A stretch of 64,000 nt of DNA from Caprimulgus europaeus (taxonomy: Eukaryota; Chordata; Aves; Caprimulgiformes; Caprimulgidae): assembly GCA_907165065.1 (NCBI GenBank), contig OU015532.1:31748339-31812338 (forward strand), in the 5' to 3' direction. The notes below the pieces were generated by a model that saw nothing but the letters and a program-made list of their open reading frames with translations, ran no database searches and was not told the DNA's origin. Below are positions 26,950 through 37,020 of the stretch, in pieces. Numbering within the stretch: position 1 is the stretch's first letter; the number at the start of each line of letters is the position of its first letter. Both the position numbers and the translations under genes were made by a program.

Positions 26950-27570
26950 TGTCCTGGTTTTTAGCCCGAACAGATCTGGGTTTCTTTTTAGTAGCTAGAA
27001 TACTGCTGCGTTTTGCTTTCAGCATGGGATTTGTTATGAGAGAAACACTGATAACATCCCAGTGTTTGCATTTTTGTCACTGGAAGTGAAGGACTTTGTG
27101 TTCTGTTGGTCTACAAGGGCAAGATCTAAGGATGTGAGGAATATTTAAATTAATAAGCTAAATTGGTCTTTGGGTATGCCAATGGGATATTCCATATCAT
27201 ATCCTATCATGTCCAGTACATTAGTGAGGGGCTCTTCCTCTTTTAGCTCTCTCTGGCTTTCGCTTGGGCTCTCGTTCTTCTGGGATTGTGGTTTCAGTTT
27301 GGGATTGTCGCTCCTCCAGGATCGTTATCTGGGAACGGGTTGGGCTTCGCCAGCTGGTGGTGAACAATGACACTGGGTATCACTCATTTGCATATTTTAT
27401 TACTGTTATTATTATTTTAAGTTTTACTTTATTTGAGTTATTAAATTGTTCTTATCTCAACCTATTAGTCTCCTCACCCTTGCCCTCCAATCCTCTGTGC
27501 TTTCCCCTGGGGATGGGGGGCAGTGGGTGAAGGGCTGTGTTGGCTGCTAGCCAAGGGCTAGCCCCGTGGA
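26950..27570 (+). mobile_element. Solo LTR of an avian endogenous retrovirus, second copy
   Basis: A roughly 620-bp LTR begins TGTCCTGGTTTTTAGCCC and ends in a decayed GGGCTAGCCCCGTGGA. Landmarks in order are GGGATATTCCATATCATATC (U3), CTCATTTGCATATTTTATTACTG, and ATTAAA at 27440-27445. After these come TCTTATCTCAACC and CCCCTGGGGATGGGGGGCAG, the usual order in neoavian ERVL-type LTRs. The orientation is plus. No gag, pol or env sequence flanks it, so it is solo. It differs clearly from the LTR at 3.7 kb and probably belongs to another subfamily. I see no target-site duplication. Confidence 0.8.
27440..27445 (+). promoter_or_regulatory. LTR polyadenylation signal ATTAAA
   Basis: ATTAAA lies directly before TTGTTCTTATCTCAACC, where these LTRs place their poly(A) signal. 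It supports the plus orientation of this LTR. Confidence 0.5.
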
Positions 27571-27877
27571 ACTTTCACATATATGTTCAGAGAAGTAACT
27601 TTCCACAATAACAGTAAGTATATATCTTTAACAAAGCAGTAAGGTAATGGCAGTTGCAGTCCTTAATGATAAATAAGAGAGTTCATATAGATATTTTCCC
27701 TGTATCTAGATAACATTTCCACTGAGATGGCTTCACAGCTTTTTCCAGGAAGCTTTATTTGGTCTTTTTTTTTTTTTTTTTCCCAAATCTAAGGACTCCA
27801 CTGCAAGGAAAAAAATGTGTCCTTTCTATAGCCTATCTCAAAAGCATAACATTAGAGCAATTCCTTTATTTTGAAGT

Positions 27878-27997
27878 AAATATACAGTTTTTGGATATAT
27901 AAGTAAAGTAAGAGGAAGAATATTTCTCTATTTTTTTCCCCTTTCTGAGAAATACTCTTCCTCTTACTTTACTTATATATCCAAAAACTGTATATTT
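27878..27997. repeat. 51-bp near-perfect inverted repeat (foldback)
   Basis: The left arm (27878-27928) and right arm (27947-27997) are reverse complements over 51 bp. There is a single mismatch, A at 27920 against C at 27955. The 18-nt loop is T/C-rich. The arms begin AAATATACAGTTTTTGG and end GAGGAAGA(A/G)TATTTCTC. Pairing stops sharply on both sides. No second copy is apparent in the window and I recognise no transposon family. It could be a recent palindromic duplication by template switching, a foldback element, or a source of a long RNA hairpin. Confidence 0.97.
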
Positions 27998-30900
27998 TAT
28001 GAAAAAATTATGTTTCAGGCTTTTATTATAGTCTCTTTTTTCCAGATAAATTATACATTCGAATAATACTACCTATGGCCTCTCAGGATCATCTGCCGAC
28101 TGTTGTCCAAACCACACAGCTGGCAAAATAGATTGCAGAATAAAAAATATTGATTTTTTTATAGTATATTCGGTTTTTTTATTCTCTTAGGCCTTAGTCC
28201 GAAACATCTTTTGATTTTAATGGATTGAATCAGGCCAAGTTCTTATTGTTCAGGTGTCAACTTTTATCTGTATTCCCCAAGGCCTCTCATATTCTTCCAT
28301 GGTATCTTGCTTTCTGCAGCTATATCACACTCATTCAGCTCTGAATTACAAATAATTATTTGTCTCACCTCTAAGATTTGTGGTCTTTGTTTTGTGGCTA
28401 TTTAAACAGTTCTAATACATAGCTTTGGGCACTTCAGTGTCTTTATCCTCTTTTTCCTGTCTCACAAATCCTAGATCATTCCAGAAGTCAAGACCTACCT
28501 GCACTAAAGCTTATAAAAACCTTTATTGGGATTGCACACTCAGGTAATTGAGATGTCAAATTTTATACACACATGGGAAGTTCTTTATACTATATGTGGC
28601 ATAGAACTTTAATTACTAAGACAGAAGACAGACAGTATTCCCAAAATCTTTCACTGGTACTTTGACACAGAGGCAATTAAATGAGTCAGACAGGGTTCTG
28701 ACTGTACTCTTTACAGTTTGGCTCAATCATGCATATAAACTTTTTTCTGTGACTGAAGGAAAAATCTTAAAAAGTCTTTACTCTGTTAGTAAATCCTAGA
28801 TAAGTTTTATGTCTTTTTTCCTCAGTCTGCTGTAGAAGGACTTGTAGTCTGAAAAAGATTCAAAACGTTCTAAAATTCTCATGTCATGTTTACCTGTTTC
28901 TTTGTCATGTCACTTTCACTTCTTAAGAAATCTAGATCTCAGTAGGATCATCAGTTCCATCTAACTGTAGCAGTTATTTTTCTCAAGCTATCCTAGAATA
29001 AAGCTATGTTATTAGTGTAAACAATAATAACTAATAAGTACAAATGTTAAAAACAAGCCCTAAATATATTTAATAATTTGAGATATTGAATGTGTGCATG
29101 TGTAACTCCTTCTGGATGAAGTAAATAAAAGAGTTGAGCCTACTGAGGTTATATGAGTTATGTGACAATAACTGTATGTTTCCTCAGACATATTTTTAGA
29201 ATTAAGTGATTTAAGAGGCTAAGTCTACCTGAAATCCCTTTGTTCTAATTTATATTTAAAATTTAACATTCATGCAGTCTATATCTAGCTCAGAAAGCTG
29301 ATAAAATAAGATGCATATATATTTAAAATAAGTATGTCAAATTTATTCAGTTTTACAAAATATTTAGTATTGTCTCATTTCTTTGCTTATTTTCACAGCT
29401 AAACTATGGTTTTTAAAACAAATTTTCCTAGATTTTTTTCCCCATTTTTTATTTTTCGTAGGTAAGGAAGGATTTATTTTCCCTGTAAATACAAAAGGAA
29501 AAGATGCTTCTCTGTATAGAAGTGTGCACATGTCAGTACATGCCTAACATCCACAAAAGGCTGATGAAATAGAAAATATCTGACAGGTTGCTAAAAAGAC
29601 AGAAAAATATTTGAACACAGGGTTACCATTAAGAATATTGTTTTGCTCTATTATATATCCACTGTATTTTTTATCATTTAAGAAGTAGCCTAAAAAACAG
29701 AACTAGACATATACTTGATATATATTCTTTAAATTCCAACTTTTTAGTGATTGTGTGATGAGTAATTTTCCCAGAAGGGAGTATAACTCTTTCATTATTA
29801 TAACTATAATTATTTTTTTAAATCCCCTTTAGGGCTGCAATGGCTGGAATTGTCATAAAATACAAGGTGGAATTTTTTGTAGAGGTTATAATTAGAATTT
29901 TATTTCAGCAGTATTTTGAGGAAATTTTAGAACATTTTGAATCTTTTTCAGACTACAAGTCCTTGTTTTTGCACAAAATTAGCACAGCCAAATTCAGAAT
30001 GAAGTAACTTTTGAAAAAAGGCACATACCTTTAAGTATATGTTGCATTTATTAAACCACTAATTGCATGTAATGTTTGATATTATGTCTCTTAAAGGCAA
30101 CTGTGTGATATTTAACACTGTAAAAGAGTCAATGACCTCTGGAGAGGGTTATTTTCTTAAAGTGCTATCCTATCCCTGTTGAAATTGCTAGCTTTGGCTT
30201 GTGCAAGATTGGCCTCCTTCAGCTTGAATGAGGATCACATGAAGCCAGGTCAACAACTCTGAGGATGATTGACCTATATTAATAGCATGATCTTTTGTAC
30301 CAATCCAGCTGGTCAAGCAACAAGGTGCTGACATTCAACAAATGGAGCAATGAGGGCCAAAATAAAATTATTTGGATGATATACACCCTGGAGGTATTGT
30401 TGTTTGTTGTACTACAAATAAGGCAGTTCATGTTACCCCTCCTGTGTTTCTCCAGCACAGTAGAGCTAATAATGTGTAACTGATAGAATTTCAAAAAAAA
30501 CCTTTTTAAAAATATTTGTTCAGTGATCTTTTCACCACTTAGTTTTGACTTGTGGGTTGGTGTTGCACTTACAATTCCTGACCAGGTTATGTCTTCCTTC
30601 TGTTTTGTTTTGTAACATCCTCGTAATTGGTTCTTTGCTCCTATTTGTTAGCAACTTGTTTTAATGAATTCAATGAAAAGGGTGTAATATTATGTTTTGA
30701 ATGTTTATACACTAATTTAACATATCTTAAAACTGAAGAAGCACAAAATGAGCATCCTGTGGCAAAGGGTACAAAAATCCACTTCTCTCTCTCACATTTA
30801 ATTCACTTGAACTAAAGGCCATCATAGCTTGAAGTGTTTTTTTGTGTCTCCGTGGACACAATGGACAATGACCTCAGCTTTTGCTCAGATTCAGAAACTG

Positions 30901-31301
30901 TTTTCATGTAATTAAAAAAAACTTTAATTTAATGCTTACCACAGTGGAACTTGCTCTGCAAGCATTCGTAGGAGCACCTCTCTTTAACTGAAGATACTAT
31001 GCCACAAGAAAGCAGAACCAGGGAAGACAAGGCCACTGTATTAAGTAAACTCTCCCAAGGGAAGCATGTAGCAGTCTCAAACCATATCCTTTAGAATTCA
31101 ACAGATTTCTTGCCCACAGTCTCACTGACATTCAGCTTAAGTGGAAAGCAACAACAGTTGTGAGAAAACTCTTACCATATTATGAAAGAAATGTCAGTGG
31201 ACTTTCAAATACCTTCTTTTGAAACAGAAATAAGATATTAAATACAATGCATACTTAAAGGTATGTGCCTTTTGTCAAAATTTATTTCCTTCTGAATAAG
31301 G
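27998..31301. other. Unique AT-rich noncoding DNA
   Basis: No gene or known repeat is seen. A strong pyrimidine tract followed by CGTAG|GTAAGG lies at 29461/29462 and resembles a recursive splice site (see findings). Confidence 0.55.
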
Positions 31302-32153
31302 AATTGGCTAGGTGGTCAAACTCAGAGTTGCAGTCAAAGGCCTGATGTCCAAGCAAAGTCTGGTGATGAGTAGCGTCCCTCAGGGGTTGGTATTGAGACC
31401 AGCACTGTTTAACATCTTTGTCGGCAACATGGACACTTGGATTGAGTACACCCTCAGCAACTCTGTTGACAACACCAAGCTGCGTGGTTCAGTTAACACA
31501 GTGGAGGGAAAGGCTGCCATCCAGAGGGACCTTGACAGGCTTGAGAGGTGGGCCTGTGTAAGTCCTGCACCTGGATTAGGGCAACTTCCAGCACAAATAC
31601 AGGCTGGGCAGAGAACGGTTTGAAAGCAGCTCTGAAGAGAAGGACTTTGGAGTGCTGGTGGATGAGAAGCTCAACGTGAGCCAGCAATGTGCACTGACAG
31701 CCCAGAAGGCCAACCATATCCTGGGCTGCATCAAGAAAAGTGTGGCCAGCAAGTCGAGGGAGGTGATTCTGCCCCTCCACTCTGCTCTCATGAGACCCCA
31801 CCTGGAGTATTGCGTCCAGTTCTGGGACCTTCACCATAAGAAGGACATGGACCTACTGGAGCAAGTTCAGAGGAGGGCCACGAGGATGACCAGAGGATTG
31901 GAGCACCTCTGCTATGAGAACAGGCTGAGAGAGTTGGGGCTGTTCAGCCTGGAAAAGAGAAGTCTCAGGGGAGACCATATAAGTGGCCTTCCAGTACCTG
32001 AAGGGGCTACAAGAAAGCTGGGGAGGGGCTATTTATAAAGGCAGGTAGTGATAGAACAAGGGCAAATGGCTTTAAACTGAAAAAGGATAGGTTTAGATTA
32101 AGTATTAGGAAGAAATTATTTACTGTGAGGGTGGTGAGACACTGAAACAGGTT
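31302..32153 (+). mobile_element. CR1 LINE, plus copy, 5' segment (split element)
   Basis: This is the left part of a plus-strand CR1 that starts inside the reverse transcriptase. Its translation includes SVPQGLVLRPALFNIFVG, then SVDNTKL where CR1 normally has FADDTKL. The second catalytic Asp is therefore Asn (AAC at 31471-31473) and the enzyme would be dead. Downstream come [17 protein letters not shown] and RRATRMTRGLEHLCYENRL from the C-terminal end of ORF2. The reading changes frame near 31555-31640. The segment stops at GAAACAGGTT (32153), where a minus-strand CR1 begins. The rest of this element resumes at about 33281. Confidence 0.93.
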
Positions 32154-33264
32154 CACAGAATCACAGAATCACAGACTGGTAGGGGTTGGAAGGGACCTCA
32201 GGAGATCATCTAGTCCAACCCCCCTGCCAAAGCAGGTTCCCTACACCAGGTTGCACAGGAAAGTGTCCAGGCAGGTTTTGAACATCTCCAGAGATGGAGA
32301 CTCCATAACAATTCTGGGCAGCCTGTCCCAGTGCTCTGGCACCCTCACAGTAAATAAGTTTTTCCTTAAGTTTGTCTGGAACTTTTGGTGTTCTGGTTTT
32401 TGCCCATTGCCCCTTGTCCTGTCAATGGCCACCAACAAAAAGAGCCCATCCATTTGGCCCCCACATTTCAAATATTTCTAGACATTTATAAGGTCCCCTC
32501 TCAGTCTTCTCTTCTCCAGGCTGAAGAGTCCCAGCTCTCTCAGCCTCTCTTCATACAGGACATGCTCCAGGCCCCTGATCATCTTTGTGGCCTCCACTAG
32601 ATTCTCTCCAGAAGATCTCTGTCCCTCTTGAACTGAGGAGCCCAGAACTGGATGCAGTACTCCAGACATGGCCTCACCAGAGCAGAGTAGAGTGGGAGGA
32701 GAATCTCCCTCGACCTGCTGGCCGCCACGCTCTTTTTAATGCACCCCAAGGATACTGTTGGCTTTCCTGGCCACAAGGGCACACTGCTGGCTCATGGCCA
32801 GCCTGCTGCCCACCAGCACATCCAGGTCCTTTTCCTCAGAGCTCCTCTCCAGCAGGTCAGCCCCTAACCTGTACTGGTGCATGTGGTAATTCCTCCCCAG
32901 GAGAAGGACTCTGCACTTGCTGTTGTTGAACATCATCAGGTTTCTTTCTGCCCAACTCTCCATCATGTCCAGGTCTCGCTGGATGGTAGCACAGCCTTCT
33001 GGTGTGTCAGCCACTCTTCCCAACTTTGTATCATCAGCAAACTTGCTGTGGGCGGACTCTATCCCTACATCCAGGTTGTTGATGAAGATGTTAAACAAGA
33101 CCGGACCTAGTACCAACCCTTGGGGAACACCATTGGTTACAGATTCTGCGACACTGATCACAACCTTCTGAGGTCTGCCAGTCAGCCAGTTCTCAATCCA
33201 CCTCATCGTCCACTCATCTATCCCATACTTTCTAAGCTTTGCTACAAGGATGTTGTGGGATTGC
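32154..33264 (-). mobile_element. CR1 LINE, minus copy nested inside another CR1
   Basis: The 3' end is at low coordinate, with the tail CACAGAATCACAGAATCACAGA and then GGTTGGAAGGGACCTCAGG. On the minus strand a 177-codon frame (33269-32736) carries SHNILVAKLRKYGIDEW, GVPQGLVLGPVLFNIFI and an intact KFADDTKL (FADD codons at 33041-33030). The frame then shifts at least twice before [18 protein letters not shown]. The copy is about 1.1 kb, 5'-truncated within the reverse transcriptase, and no longer codes for a continuous protein. It interrupts a plus-strand CR1 and so inserted later than that element. Confidence 0.95.
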
Positions 33265-33280
33265 CACAATTGTTGTGGGG

Positions 33281-33455
33281 TTGCTCAAAGAAGCTGTGGC
33301 TGCGCCCTCCCTGGAAATGTTCAAGGCCACGTTGGATGAGGCTTTGAACAACCCGGTCTAGTGGAAGGTGTCTCTGCTCATGGCAGGAGGATTTGAACTA
33401 GATCATCTTTAAGGTTCCATCTAACCCAGACCATTCTATGTTTCAGTGATTCTAT
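33281..33455 (+). mobile_element. CR1 LINE, plus copy, 3' segment (split element)
   Basis: This is the continuation of the element at 31302-32153. It begins TTGCTCAAAGAAGCTGTGG, which follows directly on AACAGG in CR1 (compare 56804-56822). It runs through CCTCCCTGGAAATGTTCAAG, GATGAGGCTTTGAACAACC and AACTAGATCATCTTTAAGG to a decayed tail with two ATTCTAT-like units. About 16 bases before it (33265-33280) belong clearly to neither element. Confidence 0.92.
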
Positions 33456-36400
33456 ATGTGCAAGTAGTATAAAATTTTATTTTCTTTTGAATGAGCTCAT
33501 GAACAATGTTGTTGAAATTTGCTCTAAATTACTTTAGATATTTAGCTATGTTATATCAATGCACAAAAATACTATAAAATAATTGCCGTGCTGTTGAGAT
33601 TACTTTTTATATTTGCTTTTCTAAGATAAATGTAAATGTGTGCAAGTGTGAAGTTAAGGCATCACTTCTAAAAATTTTGCCAGTTATATGTGAGGGAAAA
33701 AATTACCATTCTAGTAGTATGGCCACTCACAAGAACCTAATCAATCCCTACTCTATAGTAAAGCTCCAGAAACAAAACAAAACAACCCCAAACAATTATA
33801 AAACCCCAAAACAAACCAAGCAAACCTAAAAACCTCTAAAAAACACATTCCTCAAAATATTTATATTATCAGTAGGAAAGTGTGTTTAACAGTTATGGAT
33901 AGGAATCCAGGCCATTAGTGATAACGAATGGGTAGTGTAGACAGAATATTTTTCAGGTATCTCCATTTTCTATATATATGCTTCAGTGACAAAAAGATCT
34001 TCAAGACCATTGCATTCACAGTGCCATACAGCTAGCCTCCTATCAGTTTTGTACAACAAATACAATATATATTCCAAACTCAACAACTGGTTGTGGAGGA
34101 TGTCAATTGGACCATCTTATCACCTCACACAGAAACATAACCAGAAGGAACAAAGATATCTTCCACATTTTCCCCCATTCCATGTTTGAAAGAATACCAA
34201 ACATGATTTACCTCCCTTAAATGTCTGTTTAGGATGCTACAACCAAGAAGTGGATGGAACAGTGAGGAAGCATTGGAAGGAAATTGTCATCAGAATGATG
34301 AGAAACACATTGATTTGTGTTTAGTGAACAGCCTAGTTCTTTCCAACTTCTTGTTACCTAACAAATACAAACTCACCAGATGGTGAATCAGAAAATCAAA
34401 TACATTATATTCAAACAAATGTAAAAGCACATTGAACAGTCATATCAAGAACAACCACAATCTTAACTTTGCCAAACTGAAAATAAATCCAAGAAAGAAA
34501 TCTCAAGATGAATTGAGTATCTATGAGACACAGAGGCAAAGACTAGAACGGAGGAAAAATGAGCTGCACAATGGTATTCAAGCTTCAGTACTTCAAGTCA
34601 AAGACATGGAAGCTAGCCAAAGAAGAGCACTAGAAAAGAATACTAAGAAAAATAAAAACTGTGGAGAGGCAAAGAGCAAGAAAGCAGATAAAACACTGAA
34701 AAACAAGTGTGCCTTGTAGTGTGAAAGCACAGTGTGAAAAGAGATATATGGTGATAGTTGGAAAAGTGAAATAATCCTGAAATTTCTCATTTATTTCAAA
34801 AGTTCTAAAGAAATCATACTACTCTAATAAAATGTATACAAATCTTGAAGAAAAACAGCTGGAATTAGGACCATTAGATTCTGTGAGGATCATTTATTCT
34901 GAACATCCTGGTAGAAAAGTACTTCAAATTAATTCTCAGTCAATAGCAGGACTTATTTTCAAAGGCAATTGATAGACCACAGATATTTGGTAGATTTCTT
35001 ATTTGAGAGAGCAAGATGTTTGATAGATTAACACAAAGACTAATATCACATGTATCTGTTTTCTCTTTCTCTCATCACTGTTAACACCTAAAGTATAAAG
35101 AACTAGATAGAAATCTAAATATTTTGATATTATGGACACAACTGAGACAAAAACCTGAAAAAAATATTTGCAAAGTTGAGGGCTCAAAATTATTACAAAG
35201 CTTTGAAATACTAAAAAACAATAAAAAAGAAGAAACATGTTTAAAATGGTAGAACAGTTCACCAATTTCAACAGAACTTCAATGGTGCATGGAAACCTCA
35301 CAAATGCAATAATGTAAAGGTGAGGAAAAGTACAGACTATTAACTTGGGTTAACAGTGGATGGACTCAAAATTTCACAACAGATTCCTGTCAACACTGAG
35401 ATGTTTCAACTCAAATATGTTGATACATGACTGAGAGTTTAAAAGTGTTTCACAGAAAAAAAAAGACCTCTTTGAAACAATAGCTGAGATGCCTGCCTGG
35501 CTTAAGAATTCATGGAGGGCTTTGATCATACCTGTGGGCTCCCTGACAGGTGCATTACGCTTGTCCATAGGTCAACACCTAAAACAACCTTGTAAATCTT
35601 TGGTGTAGGTATCTAAAGTTAAGTTAGCTGGATATATAAAGTCCAGATTTTTTTTTTTTTTTTTAAATGAAGGAAAGATATTCTCCACAAAATCTGGACC
35701 TCAGATATGGTTTCCAGCAGCTGTTTTTCACCAAACTCAGCAAAAAAATAATGTAACTAGGTGCATACTTTGCCTCTCCTGTGATACTGTCAAGTGAAAC
35801 CAAATGGTTTGGACAAATGGGTACAGGCACCAGCAAACAAGAAGAGAAAAAATATCTAAAAACATGCAACCAATCTCATAATGTTATCAATATCCTTATT
35901 GTGGATATTACTGGGACTTGTTTTTCCACTACTAATTTAACATCATAGTGGTACTAATCCAAGAAATGGGATGCACTGAAATCATAAACATGTATTGGTC
36001 CTAATCAAGTCAGAAGATAACACCTACACATCAGTACTTTACTTTCTTTGTATTGGCCAGACTGTATAGCTAAAAAAAGATGCAGAGTCCATCAAGGGAT
36101 GCTATAAAGAACTTTTTTTTTAATTGAATTCTGACTCTCGTGAACCTACATTAAACTAAAGCTTTACATATATATATATATATAATTCCGCAATTATAGT
36201 CCAAGAAATTTATCTGAGTAACTAGCATGACACTGTAATTTAGATTCTATCAGATTGCAAAGACAAACTGTCCACTCTACTGTTTGCAAAATAGTTATAG
36301 TACAAATGCAAAAAGAATAAAATTACTCTGGCAAACCTGATGGTTCCATTTTAAGCATAGAAAATTGAAGAGCACATATTTTACTATAAATGGGGTTTTT

Positions 36401-36898
36401 TTTCATACCATAAGCTTCAACTCCTCTTTCTTCAATAATCTGTTCTATTTTTTCAAAGATCAAAAAATGTATTATCTTACCAAACCCCATGCTGAGCTTT
36501 CTTCTTATCCTTTCCTGATTGTTGGTATTGTTGCAACCTGTTCACAGTAAATACATCAGATTATCTTTCACAGTTTGCTCAAGCTCTTCCACCTCCACAA
36601 AGCTGTCAAAGCACTATTTGAAATACACACACGTACACAACAAGAAAAATACCATATTGATAGAAAGTTTTCATTCTTCATTTGCACATAGACTTGATAT
36701 TTCACTTCTTACAAACATCAGGCTCATCTTATAAATCAGATCTTGAAGATAGTTTCAAATAAATTAGTTTTCAAGGCCCAGGCAATCTATACTTCCCAGA
36801 AGATGAGCTAGAATTGAAACACAGCAGTTGAAGAAGTTTATGTGTGTTAAAGAATAAGCAGAAAAATTAACTCAAATTTTTGCAATTTTTTTTTTCAG
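33456..36898. other. Unique noncoding DNA, partly A-rich
   Basis: From about 34200 to 35350 the plus strand is A-rich. It includes a Lys/Glu/Gln-rich frame (34387-34719) that contains ETQRQRLERRKNELHNGIQ, with no ATG near its start and no recognised family. A poly-T run lies at 35648-35664. An 11-bp inverted repeat (GTCCAGATTTT at 35641, AAAATCTGGAC at 35689) flanks it. A (TA)n run lies at 36168-36184. Confidence 0.5.
36168..36184. repeat. Short (TA)n microsatellite
   Basis: Eight TA units in a row in otherwise unique DNA. Confidence 0.9.
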
Positions 36899-37020
36899 AG
36901 AAAAATGAGGATAAATTCATTAAATATGTTGACTCCAATTACAGGCAGCATGGATTACCTTGATAAACTGGAAAGGGAGAAAGGAGATGGCAGATTCCGA
37001 AGGACAGTCAGCATGAGAAA
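36899..37020 (+). other. Candidate internal coding exon, gene unknown
   Basis: An acceptor (GCAATTTTTTTTTTCAG, ending 36898) is followed by 122 nt open in one frame and then a perfect donor (AAA|GTAAGT). The frame starts at the first base and ends with two spare bases. It includes KMRINSLNMLTPITGS, then MDYLDKLEREKGDGRF and RRTVSMR, the last a basic motif that kinases such as PKA could recognise. The 3' half is clearly richer in GC than its flanks. A second acceptor at 36944 would give a shorter 76-nt exon. I cannot name the gene. Of the exon-like stretches in this window this has the best splice sites, but chance is not excluded. Confidence 0.35.

Noticed and set aside
35641-35699. 11-bp inverted repeat flanking a T run
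   Set aside because: Short arms and a 37-base loop are common by chance in DNA of this composition.
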